A DNA stretch of 64,000 nt from Phycisphaerae bacterium (GTDB lineage: Bacteria; Planctomycetota; Phycisphaerae; UBA1845; UTPLA1), in NCBI GenBank assembly GCA_019636475.1, contig JAHBXN010000003.1, positions 434,001 to 498,000 of the forward strand, in the 5' to 3' direction. A model generated the notes under the pieces. That model made no database searches and was not told the DNA's origin. It saw only the letters and a list, made by a program, of their open reading frames with translations. The position numbers were made by a program, and so were the translations under genes. Of this stretch, positions 9,310 through 17,822 are shown piece by piece (within the stretch, counting starts at the first letter, position 1; each line of letters opens with the position of its first letter).

Positions 9310-9783
9310 TCAGCGCTTGGAAAACTGGAAGCGCTTGCGGGCGCCCGGGCGTCCCGGCTTCTTGCGTTCGACTTCGCGCGGGTCGCGAGTGAGAAATCGG
9401 CCGTCCCGCAGCGAAGCGACAAATTCCGGATTGACCTTCAGGAGCGCTCGGGCAACACCAAGCATCACCGCGCCGGCCTGACCAGTTCCGCCGCCGCCGT
9501 GCACATTGGCGAATACGTCGTACTTGCCGAATGTCTTCGTCGCCTTCAGCGGTGCGACGATGTCCGCACGATCGCGAACAGAGAAGAAGAAGCCTTCAAT
9601 CGGCTTGTCATTGATCACAAACTTGCCATCGCCCGGTCGGATCCGAACGCGGGCCACCGCCGTCTTGCGGCGACCGGTGCCCCAGAAATAGCCGTTCTTC
9701 ATGACGCCAGCGGCCGGCTTTTCCGCCACGGCCGTCGCGCTTTCGCCGCCCGTCACATTCATTCCCGTCGCTTGGTCAGACAC
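9310..9783 (-). CDS. rpsI: 30S ribosomal protein S9
   Basis: Component of the small ribosomal subunit whose C-terminal tail reaches the P-site tRNA. Family motifs are GRRKTAVARVRIRPG, GGGTGQAGAVMLGVARALL and the basic tail RPGARKRFQFSKR. The start chosen is the GTG at 9783 because AGGAG lies 10 nt upstream; this gives 157 residues with a roughly 25-residue low-complexity Ala/Gly-rich N-terminal extension before the S9 core. The open frame runs further upstream to 9852 but without an SD. It is cotranscribed with rplM, the conserved bacterial pair, and is followed by a terminator. Confidence 0.96.
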   Translation of the reverse strand: MSDQATGMNVTGGESATAVAEKPAAGVMKNGYFWGTGRRKTAVARVRIRPGDGKFVINDKPIEGFFFSVRDRADIVAPLKATKTFGKYDVFANVHGGGGTGQAGAVMLGVARALLKVNPEFVASLRDGRFLTRDPREVERKKPGRPGARKRFQFSKR

Positions 9784-9883
9784 TTCGTGAAACTCCTGCA
9801 AGGATCTATTTATCCGAGACTCCGCTTTCGTGACTGGCCAAGCAGAGAGCATCGGCCCACCCCGCGCGTGAGTCGATTACCTG

Positions 9884-10336
9884 TTATTCGCCGTCATACA
9901 CCAGCGGTTCGCACTTCTGTGCGGCATGCGGATGCTCCGGACCGGCATATACCTTCAACTTCGTGAGCAGCCGACGCCCCATCGCATTCTTGGGCAACAT
10001 GCGTCGCACAGCCCACCACAGAATCCTCTCGGGATGCTTCGCCATCATGCTCTTGTACGGCGTGACGTTCAGACCGTCGGAGTAGTATGTATAGTTCACA
10101 TACTTGTACTCCTCGTCCTTGCGGCCGGTCACGCGGATCTTCTCCGCGTTGGTGACCACCACAAAATCGCCCGTATCGACATGGGCGGTATAGGTCGGCT
10201 TGTGCTTGCCCATCAAGACGACGGCGATGCGCGCCGCGAGGCGACCGAGCACCTTTCCGTCGGCGTCGACGGAGTACCATTTTCTCTCAACTTCGTTGGG
10301 CTTCGCGAGATAGCACTTCTGCGTGACAAAGGACAT
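9884..10336 (-). CDS. rplM: 50S ribosomal protein L13
   Basis: Early-assembly protein of the large ribosomal subunit, 150 residues. It shows the family elements KWYSVDADGKVLGRLA, LMGKHKPTYTAHVDTGDFVV, the HPERILWWAVRRMLP region and PEHPHAAQKCEPL. The ATG at 10336 is preceded by GGAAG at suitable spacing. Upstream in-frame codons up to 10414 lie inside the promoter and are not coding. rpsI follows about 100 nt downstream. The promoter at 10387-10414 gives a 5' leader of about 45 nt. Confidence 0.97.
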   Translation of the reverse strand: MSFVTQKCYLAKPNEVERKWYSVDADGKVLGRLAARIAVVLMGKHKPTYTAHVDTGDFVVVTNAEKIRVTGRKDEEYKYVNYTYYSDGLNVTPYKSMMAKHPERILWWAVRRMLPKNAMGRRLLTKLKVYAGPEHPHAAQKCEPLVYDGE

Positions 10337-10386
10337 GTTCAACTTCCAGCTAATCCACGGTTCGCAAACACTTACCAGAATCCCGC

Positions 10387-10414
10387 AGTATAGCCGGCTG
10401 CATCCCTGCGTCAA
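10387..10414 (-). promoter_or_regulatory. sigma-70-type promoter of rplM-rpsI
   Basis: On the - strand TTGACG (10414-10409) is separated by 16 nt from TATACT (10392-10387), a near-consensus housekeeping promoter. The predicted transcript start near 10380 lies about 44 nt before the rplM ATG. The rest of the stretch from 10415 to 10638 shows no gene. Confidence 0.8.
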
Positions 10415-10638
10415 GGCCCGCCCGCACCCTGCCCAAGGCAGATGGAACCGTCCCCGTCACCCCTGCATTGTTTATCCGGGACGGCCCGTTCCCGTCCGCA
10501 CGCCCAAGGCGACCAGTCCCTGATCCCGTCCAGAGCGCCCCGCGGGTGGATCAACGCCCTCCCCATCTCCCTGTCCGGACTGATATGCAACCCCCGGTGA
10601 ACTCCCGGCGCCAAATCAACCGCCGACCCTGCCTAAAC

Positions 10639-11154
10639 TCACGTCAAAACCCGTCTTAACGCATCCCGGCGGTATTGAAAAATCCGCCGAAGGTCCGGGG
10701 CCACGAAGAGTTGGTTTACCAATCGGCCGCCCGGCACCCGATAGGTCACCCGATCGCGAACGATGGTTCCACCCTCGGCCGCCTGAAACGTGTGCTCATG
10801 GCGCCACAGGCGGTACGGCCCCTTGCGCTGTTCGTCCACAAATCGGAACGGGGGTTCCCATGCCGTGATTTCCGAACGCCACCGCATGGGAAGGCCGCGA
10901 ACCTTCAAGCGGTAATCGATCAACGTTCCCTCAGCCATTGGGATAGGTCGCGGAGTCAGCACTTCGAATCGCAGAAACGGCGGTGTGATCTGCTCGAGAT
11001 TAAAAGCGTCGCCGAAGAAGTCAAAAACCCGATCGATCGCTTGGGGTACGTGAAGCTCGGCATCCAGTACAAAAGCGCCGACCGGGTCGGCGGCGTTTCT
11101 GATCGTGACCTCGTCCGACACGCTGATCAGCGTCGGCGATTTCTGATACGGCAT
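10639..11154 (-). CDS. SRPBCC family protein
   Basis: A 171-residue predicted helix-grip-fold (START/polyketide-cyclase-like) protein that should bind a hydrophobic ligand. Family signs are the opening strand FVLDAELHVPQAIDRVFDFF, the ITPPFLRFEVLTP segment, the hydrophobic strand IDYRLKVRGLPMRW and the end helix LRRIFQYRRDALRRVL. In many bacteria close relatives sit beside photolyase genes, as here: phrB is divergent, starting 342 nt away. The ATG at 11154 was chosen over an in-frame codon at 11211 because the family N-terminus fits better. The ligand is unknown. Confidence 0.8.
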   Translation of the reverse strand: MPYQKSPTLISVSDEVTIRNAADPVGAFVLDAELHVPQAIDRVFDFFGDAFNLEQITPPFLRFEVLTPRPIPMAEGTLIDYRLKVRGLPMRWRSEITAWEPPFRFVDEQRKGPYRLWRHEHTFQAAEGGTIVRDRVTYRVPGGRLVNQLFVAPDLRRIFQYRRDALRRVLT

Positions 11155-11495
11155 GTCGCATCTTACAGGTCGAGCTACCATCAATTTGAACTCCCTATCA
11201 GCGGGACCCACGTTTCAATCCGGCTTCGACACTATCTGATTCTCCATCTCACCATTGGAGAAAGCGGCCTATTGCCGGTGCCGGAGATGATAGCGCGCCG
11301 CGGGCGCGACGGCGGATTGAAACAGCCTCTCAATTCGGTCGAAAACACAGAAATCGAATGGGCAGAGCCGCAATCAGCTCATTGCCTTCTCCGGAATTCC
11401 GGCGAACCGACGCATTCGTCCCCGTCAGGCCCCGTGCCGACTATGATTCACCGAAATCGAAAATTGAGAGAACCCTGACGAGAGCTCCGTAAATC
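11155..11495. other. divergent intergenic region, SRPBCC/phrB
   Basis: No gene is supported here. A 7-bp inverted repeat (TTCTCCA / TGGAGAA, 9-nt loop) lies at 11240-11262 and could be an operator or RNA hairpin. It is not followed by a T-run. I could not identify convincing -35/-10 boxes. Confidence 0.4.
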
Positions 11496-12917
11496 ATGTC
11501 AACCGGCTTAATGTGGTTCCGCCGCGATCTGCGGTTGCGCGACAACACGGCATTGCATCACGCCCTCGCAGCGTGCGAAAAAGTCTATTGCGTTTTCTGT
11601 TTCGACCGCGAAATCCTGGACCGCATCGAAGACAAGTCGGACCGTCGCGTCGATTTCATCCATCAGTGTGTTTCGGAACTGGACACCGAATTGAGCAAAC
11701 TCGGTTCCAGTCTGATCGTTCGATACGCTCGCGCTTCCGAGGACATTCCGACACTTGCACGGACACTCAACGCGGATCGCGTCTATGCGAACCATGATTA
11801 TGAGCCACGCCGAATCTCCCGCGACCAGGCGGTGGGCATGGCGCTTCAGCGCGACGGCCGAGAGTTGCTCACCTACAAGGACCATGTCGTGTTTGAGCGG
11901 AACGAGATTATCAACCAGTCCGGTCTGCCATTCAGGGTCTATACACCCTACAAGAAGGCGTGGCGTTCGGCTCTTCGCGACGAGCACATCGCCGAACGGG
12001 ATTGTTCCCTGAAGAACGGGAAGTTCGCCAAACCTTTGCCGGCGTGGTCCCACGCATGGACTCTCGGCGATCTTGGGTTTTCCAAGTCCGATCTCACAGT
12101 TGCCGGCGGAATGTGCGCGGCCCGCGCGATGTTTGAGGAATTCCTGCAACGAATCGATCACTATCGCGACCTCCGCGACTTCCCGGCCGCCGATGGCGTT
12201 TCGCGACTGTCAGTGCATCTGCGTTTCGGAACGATCAGCATTCGTGAACTGGTCCGCGAGGCGATCAAACGCTCGTCCGCGGGTGCGGCGACCTGGGTTG
12301 ACGAACTGATATGGCGCGAATTTTACAACATGATCCTGCACTTCTTTCCGCACACTCAGTCGCATGCGTTTCAGACCGATCTTGACGATCTTCCCTGGAG
12401 ACGGGATCGCGAGCAATTCGGCGCATGGTGCGAAGGAAGAACGGGCTATCCGATTGTCGACGCTGCGATGCGCGAATTGAATGCGACGGGCTACATGCAC
12501 AATCGCGCGCGGATGATCGTTGCATCATTCCTTACAAAAGACCTGCTCATTGATTGGTGCTGGGGCGAACGCTATTTCGCTCGGAAACTGCTTGACTACG
12601 ATCTGTCACAGAATCTCGGCGGATGGCAATGGAGCGCGAGCATCGGCACGGACGCGCAGCCGTACTTTCGCGTATTCAACCCCGTTCTTCAATCGGAGCG
12701 ATTCGACCCGGCCGGCGTCTATATCCGCCGGTTCGTGCCGGAGTTGCGGCACTACCCGAATCACGCGATTCATGAGCCATGGAAAACACCGCCGATCTCG
12801 CAAGCGCAGTTCAAGTGTGTGATTGGCCGCGACTACCCGGAGCCGATTGTAGATCACGACGAATCGCGGCGTGCGGCCGTGGAGATGTTTCGGGTCGCGC
12901 GAAGCCGATCGACATAG
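11496..12917 (+). CDS. phrB: deoxyribodipyrimidine photolyase
   Basis: Light-dependent repair enzyme that splits cyclobutane pyrimidine dimers using reduced FAD. The 473-residue length matches class I CPD photolyases. The N-terminal antenna domain begins GLMWFRRDLRLRDNTAL. The C-terminal FAD domain has WVDELIWREFYNMIL, TGYMHNRARMIVASFL, WGERYFARKLLDYD and GGWQWSASIGTDAQPYFR, covering FAD- and lesion-binding positions of the family. The adjacent divergent SRPBCC gene is a common neighbour. An iron-sulfur (FeS-BCP) type is unlikely given these motifs; antenna chromophore identity cannot be read. Confidence 0.96.
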   Translation: MSTGLMWFRRDLRLRDNTALHHALAACEKVYCVFCFDREILDRIEDKSDRRVDFIHQCVSELDTELSKLGSSLIVRYARASEDIPTLARTLNADRVYANHDYEPRRISRDQAVGMALQRDGRELLTYKDHVVFERNEIINQSGLPFRVYTPYKKAWRSALRDEHIAERDCSLKNGKFAKPLPAWSHAWTLGDLGFSKSDLTVAGGMCAARAMFEEFLQRIDHYRDLRDFPAADGVSRLSVHLRFGTISIRELVREAIKRSSAGAATWVDELIWREFYNMILHFFPHTQSHAFQTDLDDLPWRRDREQFGAWCEGRTGYPIVDAAMRELNATGYMHNRARMIVASFLTKDLLIDWCWGERYFARKLLDYDLSQNLGGWQWSASIGTDAQPYFRVFNPVLQSERFDPAGVYIRRFVPELRHYPNHAIHEPWKTPPISQAQFKCVIGRDYPEPIVDHDESRRAAVEMFRVARSRST

Positions 12918-12996
12918 GTTTGGATGAGCGTTTGCGTTGACGTGTCGTGGTCTTACTCCGTGCTCACCAATCGGGCCATGGCGAATGTTCGGCCAT

Positions 12997-13030
12997 AAAA
13001 AAGCGACCGCACAGTTGGTTGTGCGGTCGC
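12997..13030 (-). terminator. rho-independent terminator of the PEP-CTERM gene
   Basis: On the - strand a GC-rich 11-bp stem (GCGACCGCACA with its complement) is followed by six T residues. It lies about 40 nt after the stop of the PEP-CTERM gene. It may also act as the distal end for phrB on the + strand, although no + strand T-run follows. Confidence 0.85.
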
Positions 13031-13070
13031 CATGCTGCCAAATTACGCGTGTTTGATACAGTCGAGAGGC

Positions 13071-13742
13071 TTATGACGGAAGGCGTCGTCGTCGCATGAC
13101 GAGTCCCCCGAATCCGATCGCCATCAATCCGAGGCTTGCCGGTTCAGGCACTTCATTGATGTAGAAATCATCCATGCCGAAACAATCGACATTGTTCATC
13201 ACGGTGAAGACAACGCGGTCGACGGCATCGAAGGCGCTTCCGAGCGCAACCTGCGTCGCGGGAAAACCCCAATCCTCCGATGGAAGCAGCACGGGAGCTC
13301 CCGTGGGCACGTTTCCCACGAATCCCTGGACATACGCCAACTCATTCCCGCTCGCCGGCCCTCCGCCCAGGTCCGTGTTTGATGTCAAAGTGAAGTAGTT
13401 GAGATCGAACGTACCGGGAAGAATCTGGGTAATCTCCATGGAGGTCACGGTTCCGAAATTCCCAGTGGCCCAGTGTGCATGAATCACGTCGTTTCCGACA
13501 CCGTAGTAGTTGCCAACGTTCGTCGAGAATCCCCCGGCCGAATTGGGCAGGAAATCAAACCGGTAGCCTCCCTCTTCGTAATAGTCGACATTATCCCAAA
13601 CCACCGTGTTGTTGGTGGTCTCCGTTGATGAATCCAGTCGCGTGACGGTTCCACCGGTGAAGGTGACCAAAGTCGCCTGCGCTTGAACGGCCATGGCCGC
13701 CACAACGATTGACGAAGTTATGAACTTTCCCACGCTCGACAT
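13071..13742 (-). CDS. PEP-CTERM sorting domain-containing secreted protein
   Basis: Exported protein of 223 residues. It has an N-terminal signal peptide (residues about 1-24, ending in AVQAQA) and a C-terminal PEP-CTERM tail: VPEPASLGLMAIGFGG followed by the basic RRRR cluster. PEP-CTERM proteins are cut by exosortase and are associated with exopolysaccharide-producing bacteria; an exopolysaccharide locus is present at 43-51 kb. The central region is rich in Gly, Asn, Thr and aromatic residues and probably forms a beta-sandwich; no enzyme motif is visible. The ATG is preceded by GGTGGG. Its function beyond a surface or matrix role is unknown. Confidence 0.88.
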   Translation of the reverse strand: MSSVGKFITSSIVVAAMAVQAQATLVTFTGGTVTRLDSSTETTNNTVVWDNVDYYEEGGYRFDFLPNSAGGFSTNVGNYYGVGNDVIHAHWATGNFGTVTSMEITQILPGTFDLNYFTLTSNTDLGGGPASGNELAYVQGFVGNVPTGAPVLLPSEDWGFPATQVALGSAFDAVDRVVFTVMNNVDCFGMDDFYINEVPEPASLGLMAIGFGGLVMRRRRLPS

Positions 13743-13878
13743 CTTCCCACCCTTTCGGAGGACGAGGCTTGTTGCGGGCAGAAACCGGCCAGAGTCCGAC
13801 TGGCATCGGAACCGCCGCTTGCAAGCTCTTAATCAGATAAACTGAGAACAACCCCATCCCGAACTACACTGATCCCAT

Positions 13879-13907
13879 AGCATATACACGGCGATTTTTT
13901 TCCGCAA
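13879..13907 (-). promoter_or_regulatory. candidate promoter of the PEP-CTERM gene
   Basis: On the - strand TTGCGG (13907-13902), a 17-nt spacer and TATGCT (13884-13879) form a plausible sigma-70 promoter about 135 nt upstream of the start. The surrounding stretch from 13743 to 14045 holds no gene. Confidence 0.5.
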
Positions 13908-14045
13908 TGGATTTTACGAATTCCTGGCATCTAGAAAACCAGAGCGCGTTCGCCGTGCCGCGCCGGAGCATTCGGCACGCTTCGGGTGGTGTCCGCGGGC
14001 ATCTCGCGGCCGGTCGCTTTGTCCGCGCCCGAAGGGGGCCGACGT

Positions 14046-17000
14046 CTATTCCGTCACGAAATGTCCTTCGCGTTTGCCGAGCCGCCAAAGGATTTCCTTG
14101 TACCAGCAGTAGCAGACGGGCAATACGAAGAGCGACAGGAGTTCGATCGACAAACCGCCGACTGCCGGCAGCGCGATCGGAATCATCATGTCCGCGCCAC
14201 GGCCGTCGCTGGTGAGGATCGGCATGAGTGAAAGCACGGTCGTGGCCGAGGTCATCAGACAGGGTCGCACTCGTCGATTGCCGGCAGAGATGATATTGGC
14301 GCGGATGTCGGCGATCCCGCGTACGGGGGTTCGCTGAAACGCCTGACCGAGATAGGTCGCGAGCACGACGCCGTCATCCGTCGTCACGCTGAACAGCGCG
14401 ATGAACCCGACCCAGACGGCCGCGCTGAGGTTGTATGTTCCGAAATGCAGCAGGTCTCGAACGTTGGTTTCGAAGACCTCGAAATTGCAAAACCACGGTT
14501 GGGCGACAAGCCAGAGTCCGATGAATCCGCCCGCCCAGGCGACAGGAATTCCAGTGAAGACGATCATCGAGACAAGCACCGAGCGAAATTCAAAGTATAG
14601 AAGGATAAAGAGCAGTCCGAGACTGATCGGCAGAATGACGCTCAGTTTCTTCTGGAAGCGCACCTGGTTTTCGTATGTCCCCGAAAAGCGATAGTGCACG
14701 CCTTCGGGCATGATGAGTCGCGGCAGATCGTCATCGACCGAAGCCATGATCCGCTCCTTCAGAGTGCGATCACAGGCCTCGACGACATCCACCTCGGCAT
14801 AGCCGGGCAACTTGTCGAACAGCACATAGGACACAAGGAAGCCGTCTTCGCTCTTGATCTCCTGCGGCCCGCGGACGTACTGAATTTCGGCGAGTTGAGA
14901 CAATGGCACCTGCGAGCCATCGGCTCCGGGAACGAGCACCCGCCCCATCGCCTCGATGTTGTCCCGAATCTCACGTTCGTAGCGCACGCGCACGGGGTAG
15001 CGCTCGCGGCCTTCCACCGTGGTTGTGGCGGTCATGCCGCCGAGTGCAATCTCGATGACATCCTGCGCGTCCCTGATTCTGACGCCATACCGCGCCGCCC
15101 TTTCGCGATCGATCTCGATCTCTAGAAACGGCTTACCGACGACTCGATCGGGAATGACGGTTGCGGGCGAAACACCCGGCACGGTCTTGATGATTTCCGC
15201 GATTTCGTAACCCGCTTGCTCGATGGCTTCAAGCGTGTGCCCAAAGACCTTGACGCCCATCGGAGCCCGCATGCCGGACTGAAGCATCACCAGCCTCGCC
15301 GCGATGGGCTGCAATTTCGGCGCACCAGTGACACCGGGAAAATCAGCGGCGTCCTGAATCTCTTTCCAGATGTCATCCGGCGACCTGATGTGGTCGCGCC
15401 ATTGGCGAATTGGTTTGCCGTTTTCGCCGATGATCATTTCGCCGGTGATCGGATCGAGTTTGTATTCCGACTTATAAAGGACGATCGTCTCGATCATCGA
15501 AATCGGGGCGGGATCGATAGCCGTCTCGGCGCGTCCGATCTTTCCGACGACGCTTTCGACTTCAGGGATCATGCGAATGGCCTTGTCTTGTGCGGACACG
15601 GCGTCGATCGTTGCACCGACCCCGGCATGCGGCATGAGCGTCGGCATGTACAGGAAAGAACCCTCGTCGAGAGGCGGCATGAATTCTCGACCAAGTCCGG
15701 GGAACTCATGAACCCCGGACACCCAGAACTTTGAATACAACGATCGCTGCCGGCCTGCCGCCTCCGTGCCGGGTCGCGGCATCCACGAAAACACCCGTCC
15801 GAATCCGAGCCAGACGACCAGTCCGAAGATCACAATCGTCGCGGGCACGCAGAGGAACGCCGCTTTATGATCGAGGAACAGCCGCAGAAAGTATGGATAC
15901 AAATCCACGAAAACCACCCGCACACTCGACCACGCTACGTTGATGCCGAGCACGACCACCAGATTACGGAACATGCCCGCCCCCGGCCCGAGCGGCTGCC
16001 AGTGTTCCGTCAGCAAAACAAGCACACCGCCAATGACCAGCAGGCCACCGACAGAGCGCACCCATTTCATCGCCGAGCGCGACGCGATTGAATCGATGAT
16101 TGAATAGGCGCCATAGGCGGCGACGGCCATACCCGCCCAGTGCCATCCCAGAGTCATCATTGTGATGCCGCCGACCACAAACAGACTCGGCAACATCCAT
16201 CGTCCCGGTCCACGCCCGCCTCCCAGCGGCGTGAATATCAGCTGCGCCATGGTCGGCAGAATGAAGATCGCGACAAGTAACGAGCCAAGAAGGGCAAAGG
16301 TCTTCGTATAGGCCAGAGGCTGAAACAGCTTGCCTTCCGGTCCTTCCAGGGCGAAGACAGGAAGGAATGCAATGATGGTCATCAGGATCGCAGTCGTGAT
16401 GGCCGATCCGATCTCGCTCGTCGCCTCGTAGACAATGTCCCGTATTGGAATACGACCTCCCTTCTCCTCGAGATGACGCACAATATTCTCGGAGAGAATG
16501 ATTCCCATGTCGTTCATGGTGCCGATTGCAATGGCAATGCCACCCAGGCTCATGAGATTCGAATCGACACCGAATGCCTTCATTAGAATGAAGCACATGG
16601 CAACGGTAAGCGGCAGCCCCAGCCCGATGACGGTGCAGCTTCGCAGATCGCGCAGGAACAGCATGACAACAAAAACGGTGACGAGCAGTTCCTCCCAGAG
16701 CGCGTCACGGAGCGTACCCAGCGTTTCGTTGATCAGATCAGTGCGATCGTAGAACGGCACGATCTTCACGGTGCTTGTTGTTCCGTCTGGAAGCGTCCGG
16801 GTCGGCAAAGCGCCGCTCTGTTCCAGTTCGGCGATTCGACGCTTCACGCTCTCAATAACCTTGAGCGGATTGGCGCCGTAACGCACGAGCACGACGCCGC
16901 CCACAGCCTCGACGCCCTCCTTATCCAGGACTCCGCGACGAAGGGCCGGGCCGATCTGCACACGTGCCACATTGCTGACATATATCGGCACACCGGCGGT

Positions 17001-17822
17001 CTGCCTGATCACGATCTCTTCGACATCCCTGGTGCTCTTGATGAAACCCTTGCCGCGGACGACATACTCGACGCCGTTCCATTCGATCGTACCCGCTCCC
17101 ACGTCGATATTTGCCTGCGCAACCGATTCAAACACTTCCTGAAGCCGAACGCTGTGCGCCCTCATCGCGTCGGGATCCACATCAATCTGATATTCGCGGA
17201 CATAGCCGCCGACGCTTGCGACCTCGCTGACACCGGGAACACCCTGAAGCGCGTAGCGAACCGTCCAGTCCTGAAGGCTCCTCAGTTCCATCAGGTCAAA
17301 ACCGCCTCGAGACCCCTCCAAGGTATACCAGAAAACCTGTCCCAATCCGGTTGCATCCGGTCCCAGCGAAGGCGTCACGCCGGCCGGTAATCGCTGCTGA
17401 GCCACGTTCAACTTCTCGAGAACACGGGAACGGCACCAGTAGAAGTCATGCTGATCGTCAAAAATGACATATACAACTGAAAACCCGAACATCGAGAACG
17501 CGCGAATCGACTTGAAACCCGCCGTGCCCTGAAGCGTCGTCGTCAACGGATATGTGATCTGATCCTCCACGTCCTCCGGAGACCGGCCGGGCCAGTCCGT
17601 GAAGATCACCTGCTGGTTCTCGCCCAGATCGGGAAATGCGTCGACGGGAATCGGATCGCGCGGAACGATCTCACTGGTGACATTGAACGGCATCACCCTC
17701 CAGCCCCAGAACAGCGTGAACGCGAGCAACAGCAGCACGACCAGCTTGTTATGCAGGCAATAGTGAATAACCCGATCAACAAGGCCCATCGAGCGCGGCA
17801 TGTTCGGCGATTCGTTTGTCAC
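14046..17822 (-). CDS. cusA: heavy-metal RND efflux permease (CusA/CzcA family)
   Basis: Inner-membrane proton-driven pump of a tripartite metal exporter. Length is 1258 residues against about 1045 for E. coli CusA. HME-RND signs are the N-terminal helix VIHYCLHNKLVVLLL, FTDWPGRSPEDVEDQITYPL, the TM4 region GIAIAIGTMNDMGIILSEN with the proton-relay Asp, and VMLQSGMRAPMGVKVFG in the Met-rich substrate region. Between the sixth and seventh core helices (about residues 535-670) is an insertion with three to four extra hydrophobic segments and a Trp/Gly-rich loop. The start is GTG overlapping the adaptor stop (GTGA). Copper/silver specificity is inferred from the adaptor; zinc/cobalt export cannot be excluded. 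Confidence 0.93.
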   Translation of the reverse strand: MTNESPNMPRSMGLVDRVIHYCLHNKLVVLLLLAFTLFWGWRVMPFNVTSEIVPRDPIPVDAFPDLGENQQVIFTDWPGRSPEDVEDQITYPLTTTLQGTAGFKSIRAFSMFGFSVVYVIFDDQHDFYWCRSRVLEKLNVAQQRLPAGVTPSLGPDATGLGQVFWYTLEGSRGGFDLMELRSLQDWTVRYALQGVPGVSEVASVGGYVREYQIDVDPDAMRAHSVRLQEVFESVAQANIDVGAGTIEWNGVEYVVRGKGFIKSTRDVEEIVIRQTAGVPIYVSNVARVQIGPALRRGVLDKEGVEAVGGVVLVRYGANPLKVIESVKRRIAELEQSGALPTRTLPDGTTSTVKIVPFYDRTDLINETLGTLRDALWEELLVTVFVVMLFLRDLRSCTVIGLGLPLTVAMCFILMKAFGVDSNLMSLGGIAIAIGTMNDMGIILSENIVRHLEEKGGRIPIRDIVYEATSEIGSAITTAILMTIIAFLPVFALEGPEGKLFQPLAYTKTFALLGSLLVAIFILPTMAQLIFTPLGGGRGPGRWMLPSLFVVGGITMMTLGWHWAGMAVAAYGAYSIIDSIASRSAMKWVRSVGGLLVIGGVLVLLTEHWQPLGPGAGMFRNLVVVLGINVAWSSVRVVFVDLYPYFLRLFLDHKAAFLCVPATIVIFGLVVWLGFGRVFSWMPRPGTEAAGRQRSLYSKFWVSGVHEFPGLGREFMPPLDEGSFLYMPTLMPHAGVGATIDAVSAQDKAIRMIPEVESVVGKIGRAETAIDPAPISMIETIVLYKSEYKLDPITGEMIIGENGKPIRQWRDHIRSPDDIWKEIQDAADFPGVTGAPKLQPIAARLVMLQSGMRAPMGVKVFGHTLEAIEQAGYEIAEIIKTVPGVSPATVIPDRVVGKPFLEIEIDRERAARYGVRIRDAQDVIEIALGGMTATTTVEGRERYPVRVRYEREIRDNIEAMGRVLVPGADGSQVPLSQLAEIQYVRGPQEIKSEDGFLVSYVLFDKLPGYAEVDVVEACDRTLKERIMASVDDDLPRLIMPEGVHYRFSGTYENQVRFQKKLSVILPISLGLLFILLYFEFRSVLVSMIVFTGIPVAWAGGFIGLWLVAQPWFCNFEVFETNVRDLLHFGTYNLSAAVWVGFIALFSVTTDDGVVLATYLGQAFQRTPVRGIADIRANIISAGNRRVRPCLMTSATTVLSLMPILTSDGRGADMMIPIALPAVGGLSIELLSLFVLPVCYCWYKEILWRLGKREGHFVTE

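Noticed and set aside
9253-9966. 237-codon + strand frame across rpsI
   Set aside because: Antisense to a ribosomal protein gene.
10675-11478. 267-codon + strand frame opposite the SRPBCC gene
   Set aside because: It is the antisense shadow of a better-supported gene, with low-complexity composition and no SD.
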